DNA of 64,000 nt from Coniella vitis (taxonomy: Eukaryota; Ascomycota; Sordariomycetes; Diaporthales; Schizoparmaceae). Location: the NCBI GenBank assembly GCA_011317545.1, contig WUJK01000008.1, positions 1,550,001 through 1,614,000 on the forward strand, written 5' to 3'. Position numbers and translations under genes: made by a program. Shown here in pieces: positions 48,029-59,302 of this stretch (position 1 is its first letter; the number at the start of each line of letters is the position of its first letter). The notes under the pieces are model-generated. The model was not told the DNA's origin and searched no databases. It worked only from the letters and a program-made list of their open reading frames with translations.

Positions 48029-50386
48029 ATGGCTCTCTTGACGCACTTGGGGGCTGCTGTTGCCCTCTTGGTCCCCGTGGCCCTGGCGACGCCGTCGCCT
48101 GCGAGCATCAACGCAGGTCTGACGATCCTCATGAACAATGATCTTCAAGGCAAGTGTTCATATGACCATCTTTGTTGCCTCATCTCGCCATGAAATAGAC
48201 GGTCTCTTTGCAATTATGGATTGACACTAACCCGCCGTGCGCACACCAGGCATAAACAGCCCATATCTAGATTCCGCAGTGATACTTCTCAGCGGCAGCT
48301 CCTACGAGGATGCTGTCGCTGGGTGCCACGCCATTGGCGAGCAGCTATGGTCTCCTGACGAGAGACAAGACTACAAGAAGGCATCTCCCAATAGGCAGAC
48401 AGCGAGCATTCAATCCATCCTGGACTACCTCGTCTACCAAGGCCATGCGGACCAGGCCTCGCGGTTCTGGGTGGCCCCAAGCAGCAGTGATAGCACGTTG
48501 CGGACCATGACTGTCTCAGGTCAAACGTCCGACGTGCAATCATCAAAGGCTAATGGTCTTGTTCTTCCCGCTCTCTGTACGCAGTCTGCGCCCTTGGCCA
48601 CAGCTTCAAACACGTCCACTGCGGAAGAATGGCAGATTTCTGTGCATTCCAATAACGAGGACCTCATTGGGTGAGTCCGGATCATCTGCTGCGCAACTGC
48701 AATGAGGAGGGAGACAAAGCACTGTCTGCACGATCCGGCGCTTCTTCCGAAAGGAGGCCAGAAATAATAATAAACAAGAAATGCTGACAAGTCTGCTACT
48801 TTTTTAGCTTTCGTGACCGCACTTCTTTCCGTTTTTACGGTGTCCGTTATGCTGAACAGCCAGAGCGCTTCACTTATCCGAAGCTCTACTCGGGCTCTCG
48901 GCGAACTGTTTCCGCTACAAACTTTGGCAGCGAATGCGCCCAGGGTACAGATACCGGCTCCGAGGACTGTCTGTTCCTCAACATTTGGACGCCTTACCTA
49001 CCACGTAGCCCCGGTTCGGCTTCAAGCTCGTCCAACTCACCAAAGACGTCCCATGGCAGCAGCACTCTCAAGCCTGTCATGGTCTGGATCCACGGCGGTG
49101 GCTTCGCGTCTGGCACAGGCAGCGACAACACCTTTGACGGCGGAAGTCTGGCTTCCCGCGGAGACGTAGTCGTTGTGACCATCAACTACCGCCTCTCGAC
49201 GCTAGGGTTCCTTGCCCTGGCCGACGGATCAACGAATGGCAATTACGGACTTGCGGACCAAGTAACGGCGCTTGACTGGGTTATTGCAAATATTGCCGAC
49301 TTCGGCGGCGATGCCAGTCGCCTCACAATCTTTGGCCAGTCGGCCGGTGCGGGTTCGGTCCGCGCCCTCATGGCCTCTCCGCAAGCGCTGGGTAAGTTCG
49401 CCGCCGCCATCCCGCAGAGCAACCTGGGTGGGCTCGGATACGGCACGTCTTTCTCCGAGTACTACAGTATTACAGAAGAAGCCGACTTATTTGGCGATGC
49501 GATTGTGGCCGAAGCCAACTGCACGAACGCGACCTCACAGGTCGACTGCTTGCGGCAGTTGTCCGCTTTTACACTTCTTACCCTCCCCACGACGGCTGAA
49601 TACATCGTCCAGGACGGGACGTACGTCACCGCGGACCACCTGCCGCTGGACAACTCTGCTGGCGTGGCACCCTACAAGCTTCTCATGGGAGTCATGCGCG
49701 AGGATGGCGCAGCAGTCGTCGCGTATCCTGAAACCACAAACGAAACGACATACTTGCAAGAGATAGGCTGGCCGATTCCACCAGCGAGCCTCTTCCCTAT
49801 CCCCTCCGCCAGCGTCAGCACCAACCAAAGCCTCGATCTCTTCAACATGACCGCGCGCTACATCACCGATGGCACATTCCGGTGTATTGATGAGGCAACC
49901 GTCTATGCAGGGCTCGACAGTGGGTTGTGGCACGATGTCTACTATTACGAAATGGAGCGCTCCTACCAGCTCTACTCTTGGCCCGACTACGATGTATGCC
50001 AGCCGCCCATAACCGCATCCCACCCCTATGGAGACCCATCCCAACCCTACCTTCGGTGTCATTCGGGCGACTTGTATGAGGTGTTTGGCAACATTGCTTT
50101 CCAGGGACTGCCATTTCGAGACGAGTTTGATTTGCCATTTGAGCAAATGGTGCTGGACTCGTGGGCTGCCTTTGCACGTACATACAACCCGAATCCGGAT
50201 GAAGAATTCTTGCAGGCGAGGGGGTACACGAATACGTCTGCCATCCTAAAAGCCAAGGGGACATGGAAGCCAGCAATCAAGGGTAACTTGGCATTGAGGG
50301 CGCTGGCTTGGCCGCCGTATCAAGGCACCTTCCGGGAAACTGCACAATGCAATTCCATTGGGCTGCCTTTGACTTACTATGAGTGA
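48029..50386 (+). CDS. Secreted type-B carboxylesterase, 706 aa
   Basis: Three exons: 48029-48149, 48250-48670, 48808-50386. The first intron (100 bp) appears to be GC-AG (CAAG/GCAAGT), with branch CTAAC and acceptor ACCAG. The second is 137 bp, GT-AG. A signal peptide opens the protein (MALLTHLGAAVALLVPVALA). About 160 residues precede the hydrolase fold, with a Cys-containing, C-type-lectin-like segment (GCHAIGEQLW, LVLPALCTQ) that I recall in other fungal carboxylesterases. The alpha/beta hydrolase domain has EDCLFLNIWTP, the oxyanion WIHGGGF, nucleophile elbow FGQSAGAGSV (GQSAG in place of GESAG) and a probable catalytic His in RCHSGDLYEVFG. Several N-glycosylation sequons occur. It should hydrolyse carboxylic esters outside the cell; the natural substrate is unknown. 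Confidence 0.9.
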
Positions 50387-51891
50387 AGCGTAGCTTGAAC
50401 CCATGGTTATATAGATATAAGACATATACAAAGAGGAAATGTCTGAGTAAGGTTCCATTTTCGAACCCCGGGGGGGGGGAGAAGGGTTCAATAGAAGGCG
50501 TTTTCTTTGCCAACCCCCCTGGGAAAGTATTATAGCTCGGATAGACTTGCTACTTGGGGCGTTGAATACACGACTTTGTGGACTCCTCATTTTCAAACCC
50601 CAAGAACCATTTTTTGTTATAACGGTTACTTTCAAGTCTCGTCCACGCCATTCGGTGGATGACATTAGAGCAAGCAAGCAAGCAAGCAACCATCTGCTCA
50701 TTATAAGGCTGCATATCCCACTTCCGAGACCACCCAAGTGGGCCTACATCATGGTAGTATAACACGCGATTGGCTGGAAAAATACAAAAAACAAAATACG
50801 AGAAGCCAAAGTGCGTTACATGTATTATAGTATAATACTACCCCCAAGATACAGGTATATAGATTTAAGACTTATTCTTCTTTGCTCCCCAAGGACGTGC
50901 GGCTACTGGTCGATATTGATTTAGACGGTGAAAATGAAGAAGAAGAAGTAAATACTACCACGAAGAAGTATACATTTTGGTTTGGGTCAGTTCAATTGGG
51001 GTTTCTGGAGATGTGCATCCCTGAGGCCAAGGTCGTCGTTCCTGGTCTTGTTCATCTGAGTGGCCGCCGTAGGGCAAACAAAATAATAGTATACGTACTT
51101 ACTACATTAAAGGGGCCTACAATGCTCAATTCTGGACCATGTTCGTTTGTATTGAGCTGAGGAGACATATCCATGCTTAATAGCATTTGTGACTGAAAGA
51201 CGGGACCGGGGCGGGGGAACTTCCTCCGGACGGAAAACTCTACATATGTTTTCGCTTGCTTGTTCAAACCTGATGGAAAGGAACATGTCTTATAGTTTTG
51301 ATACACTAAGAGACAGTGACTGCAGTCCTAGTCGCCCGTCGCTCTAGAAAGGTAAGGACATGCATGCAGTTCATGTATGGCCTCACGGGAAATCGAACCC
51401 CACCTTGGTAAGTCGACCAAGCATCTAGATTTTTCATCTTGGGAGATCAACTTGGCTATACTTGGCGTGGTGGACTATTGAGTAGATAGGATTACATCTT
51501 GAGCTTGATATCCAGAAAAATCTGACTCTGCCGTGATGTGAAGAGAAGCAAGTAAAGGAATGATCACTGTTTGGTAGTGCAGGTTCTGCATAGACTCGGT
51601 TGAACATGTATTTCAGTGCATACGCGCACACATAAATAGCAAGCAAAGGGCTTATCCTAGATTTTCCGTGACTCTCAACTCCGACAGTAACCCCAAGAAA
51701 CATCTTGCCGGCGCCACTTGGCCACGCAACCAAAATCCCAAGGATATCAAGACTCACGCCCCGCTGCCGCCGAACCCACGACCCCGTTCCGTACCTACTG
51801 AACCTATGAAAACAACAAATAGCAATTCTATCGCAGAGGAGGATGACGGAAACGTGTCGAAAATCATCCAAAATGTCAGGCGATGCTGTTC
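50387..51891. other. Convergent intergenic region, 1.5 kb
   Basis: Unusually long for two genes converging on it (esterase and DNA polymerase gamma). It contains a 10-base G run (50470-50479) and, at 51378-51465 on the minus strand, A-box-like and B-box-like sequences reminiscent of a tRNA but without acceptor-stem pairing. No gene supported. Confidence 0.5.
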
Positions 51892-54800
51892 TCAGTACGT
51901 CCCACGAAAGACCTCGCGACGCTTGAAATCATGATTTCGACCTAGATCAATCTTCTTTTGACTGACACCACTGAAGAGCCTGGGTGGTTTATGCCTGAAA
52001 GTCTCCGACAGGATTGTTGGCTCTTCCTGGGGCACGAGCTCTGCATGCGGAGAGTAAGGCAGCTCCGTCATTTTTGGCTTGGCAATTTCCATCTGCGCCA
52101 CTTTGTTGCGCTTCTCTGAGCATATCTTGTTCAGCTCCTGCATGTCATTGGTAATTTGTGCGCGAATAAAAAGCGTATCAGCCGTCGAAGCATCTTCTTC
52201 AATTAGTTCCTCCATTACTGGTATGCGAGGCACATAGGTGATCTTGTCGAGCTGCGGTGCGTGGTTCTCCGGTACAATAGACTCGTCCAGGCGGGCCTCG
52301 TCGCCCATTTGTAGAAGTTGGTAGATGTCAATCGATTCGCCTGGTGGAATTGGATTTGGTTGCGAGGGAGTGACGCAGTCAAGGTCAACTTCTTTGCGTA
52401 GGACATGGTCAATATCAACAGCACTGAAGAAGGCACATGCTTGTGGAAGGTCATTGATGCCAATCTGTTGTGCAAACATGCATCGAGTCCAGATGTTGGC
52501 CACCTGCAGCGCCATGGCTGTGCGGTATCGGTCATGGTCCTTGACCAGATATCGAATCTCATCATGCACAGTGATGGCTAGGCGTGCATCGATATTGAAA
52601 CGGCGGATGAGATAGTCCATGGCGACGATGAGCAGGTGGAGATAGTCGACGCCTGAGCTTTGGATCGCCCAGTTAATTCGGCTGGTAAGGAAGCCGCCTT
52701 TGCTAACATAACGGCTCATTAAGGCCTCAGTAATACCCGCTCCCAGTACAGGCGTCCGCGGCCTTTCTTGCTCAGCGAACTCTTCGAGTTTGTTAAAGAC
52801 GAAAGACTCTGTGCCGCCTCTCCAAAACTTCCGCTTGTACAGCGCCCTGCGATCCGTTTGCATGCCTTTGGTGGCAGTGTAGAGTTTAGTCGCTGTGTTG
52901 ACTGTGTCGCGTTCAGATAATGAGGGGTTAAATTGTCGCAGCAGTTGGGCGGCAAACTTCAGCCCTGCGCCGTAGATACGGCCATAGTTGAAGATCTTGG
53001 CATGGCCTCTTGTGATGCCTAAAATCGAAGCGGTTCGAGAATGTAGGTCTGTACCTGCTGCTTTGGTGCCCTCTAGTGTCATGAAACCAATCGCGTTACC
53101 ACCATGGATTTTGAAAACCGCATCGCCAAGGACGCTGGCAATCCAGAGCTCTTCAGAGTCGACATCGGCACCAACGAAGCTATACCCTGGCGGTGCTTTC
53201 ACCATGGCCTTGAGCTCTGAGCCGACGCGGGTCTTTTTAGCATTGCTAGCCGTCAACCATGTGTTTTCGACGGCTCTTCGAGTGATCGTGCCCATGGGTA
53301 TGATCTGAGGCAGGATGAAGCCCAGCTCTGACTGCTGGTCCTCTGATTCCTCGGCCGGCGCATGATCTCCCTCCTCGACGACCTTCGCCTGCTGATCTTC
53401 TGATCCCTCTTTCGGTGGGAGTTCTCCTTCGCCGAAGGCCTGCGAATGCTGGCCCCCTGATTCATTTTTTGGTGGTAGGTTTTCTTGAGAGCCTTCCGGC
53501 CGCTGGTCCTCCGATGCGGCTTTCGGCTGGAGATCTCCCTCGACAGAGGCCTCCACCTGCTGGTCCTCTGATTCATCGTTCGCTTGGAGGTCTCCCTCGA
53601 CAGAGGCCTCCACCTGCTGGTCCTCTGATTCATCGTTCGGTTGGAGGTCTCCTTCGTAGACCACTAATTGCGATCTGATTCTCTCACGAGCACTAATCCA
53701 ATATGAGCAATAGGCATTCATCTCCAAGGCTTCCTTGGCGTAAGGATACTCGGAAGTGAGTATGCCCTTCTCGAAATAGGCCAAGTAGGACTTGGCCATG
53801 GGGTTGGCACAGCGAGCAGTAGGTCCGTCCTTGTGGGGAACCTTAAAGTAGGCGCCCTCGGTATCATTCTTGAGCATTTCAATCTTTTCATCCTTCATGT
53901 CGCAAAACGTCATTGCCTTTTGCTTATATGTGCGGACCTCGCTGAGTGGCACGCGAAACGTCCACCCATGCACGTCGGACCAGAAGAGCGGATGCCCATC
54001 CCAGGAAAGTCTCAGCAAAAGCGGCGCTACCCTGGTACGAATAGTAAGGTTCATTGGTCCATCTTTTTTAGGGTGCAAATCTTTAAACCATTGTGGCTGT
54101 CCTGGCAATTTCTGATTCTTGACTGGTCGCGGCTCTTGGTTCTTTTTGGCCTTTGTCATTTTGATTTCCTGGCCAGACCAATCGAGCTGCTTTAGCCATG
54201 GATCCTCGCTCCATTTTTCGGCGTCCTGCTTGATCTCAAGGGCCTTGTACGTCAGGGCTTCAAGGCGTTGCAGTACACCTGTAGAGAGGTCCTGATATGT
54301 CGCTTCAGCTTTTTTAATATACCTGTCCCATGACTTGTTGACCGGTAGAATGACTGTGGACATATGGCGCAAAGCTGCAAAGCTGACTGGATGCGGGCAA
54401 GTTTCCCGGAAGTTGGGGAAGACAATCGAGTACACCCGATGTGTAACATTCACATCCGCGGCGCAGTAGTTAAGAAGATCGTCGAGTTTGTTGACAATTT
54501 GTTCGCGGTTGAGCTCGCCAAAGTCGTCACGAACGGTCTTGTCTATGGACAAGTTCAGGTGGAACTTGGCAACATCACGCAGGGAGTTGATGGAGCTCTT
54601 GCCAATCCACAAGTCTTCCTCGTCATTCGAGGTATCGGCATCAAGCATCTTGTTCAACGCAACGCTTTCTGGGTTACGTGCAATTTGCTCTCGCAAATCG
54701 CGATTCTTTTGGTGTTTCATCCACGTGGGCCGCTGTTGTGAGCACATACCATTGACTGCGACATGCAGTGACATGGTATCCAGGAAGAAATTCCTTGTCT

Positions 54801-55703
54801 GCTTAAGATCATATTCCTCCAAAATCCTTGCCCGGTCGTATCCAACGTTGTGTCCCACAATGATACGTTCCTTTGTAGGATCGCCGAGAGGTATAAGTTG
54901 TTTCATGTTCTTGGATTCACCCAGCAGCCAAGGAGACAACCAAACATACCAGGCTGTGGGGCTGGCAGCGCAGGCCATGACAGCAAACTTGCTCTCTTTC
55001 CACATGACCTCGACATCAAACGAAAGCATTTTCTCGTCTGGCGCCTCCACTTTTTCCGTGGCGGCAGGGCCGTTGCCGTCATCGCAAAAGTAATATTTGG
55101 TCCAACCGCTTTGGTGCACCCACTCGTTGGGTACTCGTGGCAGAACAGATGTTGCAAATCGGTGCGCATATTCCAGAAACGGCTCAGCAGCGTCGGCGCC
55201 GAGTCTGTAAAAGTGCTCGTCCAAAGTATTCGTATCAGGCGCTTGTAAGGGAGGTAAGTCGAAGGCAATCGGCGGAGTCTGGTCGGTGTTCTTGTCTAGG
55301 AGATCATGACGGCGTAGATGCTCCCGCGAGAGTTCCACGAGTTCCTCGGGAGGAGGCTGAGCCTCGTTAGGGAAGAGTTGTGAGTACAGGTGTTCACTGA
55401 GCTGCTGCACGCCTATTTCGTTGATTCGAGCAGTCGACGGCACTATACATGGCGTGTCAATATTTGTTGGACGAGCGCTCGGACCTGCTTTTTCAGGAAA
55501 AAAACCTTACCAGATAAGTCTTTGGTAACTAGCGGCCCCAGAGTTCCTGCCGCCGCCGCCTCTGTGTCGTCGGCGGCGGCGACTGCAGAGTTGTAGCGGA
55601 TGTGTGCAGCAGCACATCGTACATGTGCTTGATGTCTAGCAAGTCGGACAAATCTGGCAGCGGCGCGACCACTTCGCAGGTGGCCCGTAAATGGGGTGAG
55701 CAT
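51892..55703 (-). CDS. MIP1: Mitochondrial DNA polymerase gamma, 1247 aa
   Basis: Two exons: 55703-55511 and 55442-51892, with a 68-bp intron (donor GTAAGG, acceptor GTATAG). The first exon encodes a basic mitochondrial presequence (Arg-rich, ending near RYNS). The mature enzyme starts about ARINEIGVQQLSEHLYSQLFP. The 3'-5' exonuclease has Exo I FDVE (206-209), Exo II GHNVGYDRARI (about 261) and Exo III YCAADVNVTH (about 390). The family A polymerase has motif A GADVDSEELWIASVLGD (about 818), motif B RGHAKIFNYGRIYGAG (about 878) and motif C VHDE (about 1022). The long C-terminal extension is usual for filamentous fungi. Unusual is a Glu/Gln/Asp-rich six-copy 19-residue repeat (about 660-770) in the linker before the polymerase palm. 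The enzyme replicates mitochondrial DNA. Confidence 0.95.
53326..53656 (-). repeat. 57-bp (19-codon) tandem repeat within MIP1
   Basis: Six units of about 19 residues of the form EGDLQPNDESEDQQVEASV. The two most N-terminal copies are nearly identical in DNA with an exact 57-bp period (matching starts at 53534, 53591 and 53648); the rest have diverged. All units keep the reading frame. Confidence 0.9.
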
Positions 55704-55848
55704 TCTATCTCATCTGACCCAAGGTACGAGCAAGGCCTCTCGGTTTGCGTTGATGCCAAAGCTAGTCGCGGCCCGGACGGACCGGCCGAGTCGTTCTTGA
55801 CCGGAGCGGTGGCACAGCTGAAGGCGACGAGCACTAGCACGCCCGGGA

Positions 55849-56174
55849 TCAGACGTCCTTGATATGAATCTCAATCCTGAAGGTATGATGGGCGCGCTGC
55901 AGAGAATGTCATAGCTTCCTGGGTGGGAGTGCGCGGTATGGACTCGATAGATGGTTTCAACCAAGGCGTAGCGCGCGGCATTAGCTGCGATAAGCTTGGA
56001 ATGGAGGTTCGGACCAGAAGTGGATGGTATATTCAATAGAGGTTGCAGTTGGCGAGATGCCAGATTGGGGCGCGTTGTGCGTATTGCTTTAGCCGCATGA
56101 GTAAAAAGCGGTGCAAGTTTAGTAGATGGGGAAAAAAGTTGCGAGGATCGCGGGCAGTGGAGTATGCGCTTCAT
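55849..56174 (-). CDS. Possible small basic protein, about 92 aa (tentative)
   Basis: Tentative two-exon model: 56174-55944 and 55896-55849. Exon 1 reads as a mitochondrial-presequence-like basic chain (MKRILHCPRSSQLFSPST) running into ANAARYALVETIYR. The sequence GCTATGACATTCTCTGCAG looks like a branch point and acceptor. The short following exon ends RAHHTFRIEIHIKDV and a stop, which looks like a genuine C-terminus. Against it, the implied donor is GTCCAT, which is weak, and I recognise no family. Without splicing, the same frame stays open to 55710. It lies 146 bp upstream of the MIP1 start codon, on the same strand. Confidence 0.3.
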
Positions 56175-56321
56175 TGCTTTGCTGCTGCGAGGGAGTTCGA
56201 CGGGGTACCGCACCTGCATTAGGAGATTGACGTCGGTGCCCCTGTGGCTGCAGGTGACCCTCGACAGCGCAGTGCGTAACTGGTCCAGCCGGCTGCTAGG
56301 CCGAGCAAATCTGCAGTACAG

Positions 56322-56523
56322 CACATAGTATGGTAGCCTCTACTAGTACTATGTACTGTATACATAGTAGCGGTTGCTTCCCCAGACAGGTCCCACCGAG
56401 AGCTCATGGTTGACTTCGACACGGATTCAACTCTGTCGCTTGGCGCTGATAGAAGCACTGTGCCAGCGATAGCCCAGGTAGGCATTTCCTACATGATACT
56501 ATCTAGGTATGTATGTACTATGT
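56322..56523. repeat. Cluster of four TACTATGTA/TACATAGTA words
   Basis: CACATAGTA (56322-56330, near copy), GTACTATGTAC (56346-56356, exact), TACATAGTA (56361-56369, exact and inverted) and GTACTATGT (56515-56523, near copy). A fifth is at 56938. They lie between the divergent MIP1 and SLX8-like genes. Confidence 0.8.
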
Positions 56524-56937
56524 GCTATATAGTAAACATATGGTCTATTCTGGATGCGCGGCAGCAGTGTATTTTGCGATATCTATGGTGCCCCGTAAGT
56601 ACCCCGGCAGGCCCGGTACTTCGGTAGAGTGCACACTCTGCTATCAGGGTCCAAGTTCAGTGGCCATCCCCACAGTGAGACACCAGCGCACCAGAAAGTT
56701 TGGGGAAATTGATTTTTTTTTTCCTGCTCTTCTACTATATACTTAGTAAGAGGGAGCACGAATATGCAGAATATCGGGTACATATTGCACTTCTGTTCTT
56801 CAAAGACGAACCCATCGAGTGGCTTAATCAAGAACGTTTTACTGGAATTGCAAAAGAACCTGCTTGTGACCTTAGTCACATAATCCAATAGTCTGGTCGT
56901 CAAATATGCAGAGTCATGCTGCAACAGTCCATTTGGA

Positions 56938-56947
56938 TACTATGTAC
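56938..56947. repeat. TACTATGTAC word
   Basis: Exact copy, followed by TAGTA; 550 bp upstream of the SLX8-like start codon. Confidence 0.75.
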
Positions 56948-57497
56948 TAGTATTCAGGCTTGCACCCAGCCTCACATCACACTCGTTTGCTGCACTGACT
57001 GCCGGTTGGCTGCTCGTGTGTGCCTACTGCGATGCTGCTCACGAAGACGCCAACCAGGCTCACTCTGCTTTCCCATCTACCATGTATAAGTGTCGCCTTC
57101 CTGTCTATCGTCCATCGTCCATCCTCCATCGACCACCATCCTGCTTGGCCGCGCAGCCTGAGGTCCACAGCTGAACCTTACGGCAAAAGCAAATCCTCAC
57201 ACAAGCAACCTTTTGCCCCCCTCCCCCCGGTGACTTCACCCCCCTCCTCCTTGATGACCGCCCTGTCCTGCCGCCGACTGTTGGCTTCGACGCCAGCTTT
57301 TCTGCCATGAAACGTGTCCAGCCGCGGTCCCAAGTGAGTCTGACGAGAGTCTCCTTTCGCTAGGAATGAGCAGCAGCAGCAGCATCATTTACAAGCTGCT
57401 ATCCATATGAATATACGTCGACTGCTGTTCAGCCCCAAGTCTTTCTCTTCCCAGTCCTCTCATCCCGTGGTGACGCCTGCCTCGGAACGCACACAGC

Positions 57498-59302
57498 ATG
57501 AGCGCCCGGGCCCATTATGCCGGCTTTTTCTCGGACAGCCTCGAGCTGCTGGCGTCTGGTAAGCCTGTCTCTTGCTGCATTCTTGTGATCTGGTCCGTCC
57601 AAATCTCGCTTCTCTGATCAAGGCCTTACTGTTGTTGCGTACTGTCTCTTGCAGAACCCTTCCCGCCGGTGCCGCGGCGGCAGCCTCAGGATGATTTTGC
57701 CTTGGGAGGCAGAGCAACGGCAGCCTCGCTCCTTCCTCCTCTTGTGACCCCAGAGTTCGCTGCTGGTGTGGGTCAGATGCGTCGGCCTTGTCTATCCCAA
57801 GTATCTTTGCCTCCTGCCTCTCCTCATCCTCTTTCTCCTTCCCCTCTCACCACTCACGCCCAAGGGTTCGGGTTCCCGACGTCATCCAATCCTGCCGCTG
57901 GCCGCCTCGAACCTGAACCCTTTCACACCTCCTACCCACGGCCACAACCTCATCCCAGTCAACGCGAAGTAGCTATATGCAGCACTGCACAGGCCGCCCA
58001 TTCACGCGTCCAAGGAGTAACCTGTTCACCTGACTTGTCGGCAATCTCAACCTCAGCATTTACAACCAGAGCAACAACTACAGTAGCAATCGTACCCCAA
58101 CCCTCGTTGACCAGGCCTCCGCCGCCACCATTGTCTATTCTGCCTCTGCCTCCTCCTTCCTCTTCTCCTCCTCCGCTTTCGACCCTTTGCCCTTCGCTAC
58201 CACCCGCCTACGGTAGCAGCAATCCCTTCAGCTCCACTGTCCTCACGACCCCGATTTCAACCTCTGATCAAGACAACAATACCACCAACCTACGCTCTCT
58301 CGACCCGCACCCGCTACTTCACAATCCGCCTCCCACAGGCGGCTTACTTGATCAGCTCGCCACTTCTCACATCCCATTTCCCTCCTCCCCACACCACCAG
58401 TTGCGACCCTCCGCGGGCAACAAGCTACGCCTGCCTTCCGTCTTCGCCCCAACCTTTCCACATCCCTTTCACGCGTGCGACGACTTCGCAAACGGCTCCT
58501 CATCGAATCGCACTCAACCTCCGCACAGTCGCTGCCAAACTACCGGCGATTCCACGTTTTACAAAAAAGAACAACCTCGCGGCCCAGATACAGACTACGG
58601 ACACGCTGTTGGCTCGCCGCTACGAGAAGAAACCTCCGACACCATGCCTGCCATTAGAAAGCGTCCCTTGGTGGTAGATGCCCAAGAGGATGTTGCTGGT
58701 CCTTCTACCAAGCGGCGTCGGTCCCGCAGCACCACAGATGGCCTTTCAGCGCGAGTCGCAAAGCCAAGGTCACGCGCTGGAGTCAGAAACCCCGCGCCTG
58801 CCATTCTACCTGATTCAGACGACGTCTTTGCTTTGGATGAACACGAGAACGACGCAGACGAGACAACAACGCATCTTTACGACCTGACGAAAGATGATTG
58901 TATCCCCGAGGAGCTGTTGTCGCCTTTGCAGCCCAAGGACGACGATAGCATACGACTGAGCAAGTTTGAATGTATCATTTGCATGGATTCGGCTACTAAC
59001 CTTACTGTCACGCATTGTGGTAGGTTTCTCGTCGCACCTCAAAATCCGCGGTTCTTGTTCATTGGCTGACAGTGTCTTTTTCCTGCTTTACCGCAGGCCA
59101 TATGTTCTGTGCTCAGTGCCTGCACCAGGCTATGCATTCCGAAGTCACCAAAAGAATCTGTCCCATGTGCCGACAGAAGCTTGATCTCAGGCCCAGAGAT
59201 CATAACCCCTCTAGAACCTCTAAGACCTTTTTCCACCTTGAGCTGAAGCTCATGCCATCAAAGAGGCAGGGGAAACAACCCGCTCGACTGCGAAGATCAT
59301 AG
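57498..59302 (+). CDS. SLX8: RING-finger E3 ligase, Slx8-like, 543 aa
   Basis: Three exons: 57498-57558, 57655-59019, 59097-59302. Introns are 96 bp (GTAAGC/GCAG) and 77 bp (GTAGGT, branch CTGAC, CGCAG). The long N-terminal part is Pro/Ser-rich and disordered, with a basic NLS-like KRRRSR and an acidic stretch ending DDDSIRLSKFE. The C-terminal RING is C460-X2-C463, C475, H477, C480-X2-C483, C497-X2-C500 (a C3HC4 pattern), with the second intron splitting it at Gly476. Placement of a single C-terminal RING after a disordered chain matches fungal Slx8, the catalytic half of the Slx5-Slx8 SUMO-targeted ubiquitin ligase that works in the nucleus on sumoylated repair proteins. The family name rests on RING sequence and layout, so another small RING ligase remains possible. 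Confidence 0.75.

Larger units (their letters stand above)
55704..57497. other. Divergent region between MIP1 and SLX8-like genes
   Basis: About 1.8 kb. It may contain one small minus-strand gene (55849-56174, listed separately) and the densest set of TACTATGTA words in the window (56322-56523, 56938). The rest shows no coding signal. Confidence 0.5.

Noticed and set aside
51378..51465. tRNA-like pattern on the minus strand (TAGCCAAGTTG resembling an A box, GGTTCGATT resembling a B box, spacing as in an 88-nt type II tRNA).
   Set aside because: The would-be acceptor arms (CCAAGTA and TGAGGCC) do not pair, the B box departs from consensus at its last C, and no sensible anticodon loop can be drawn. 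At most a decayed tRNA; tRNAscan-SE would decide.
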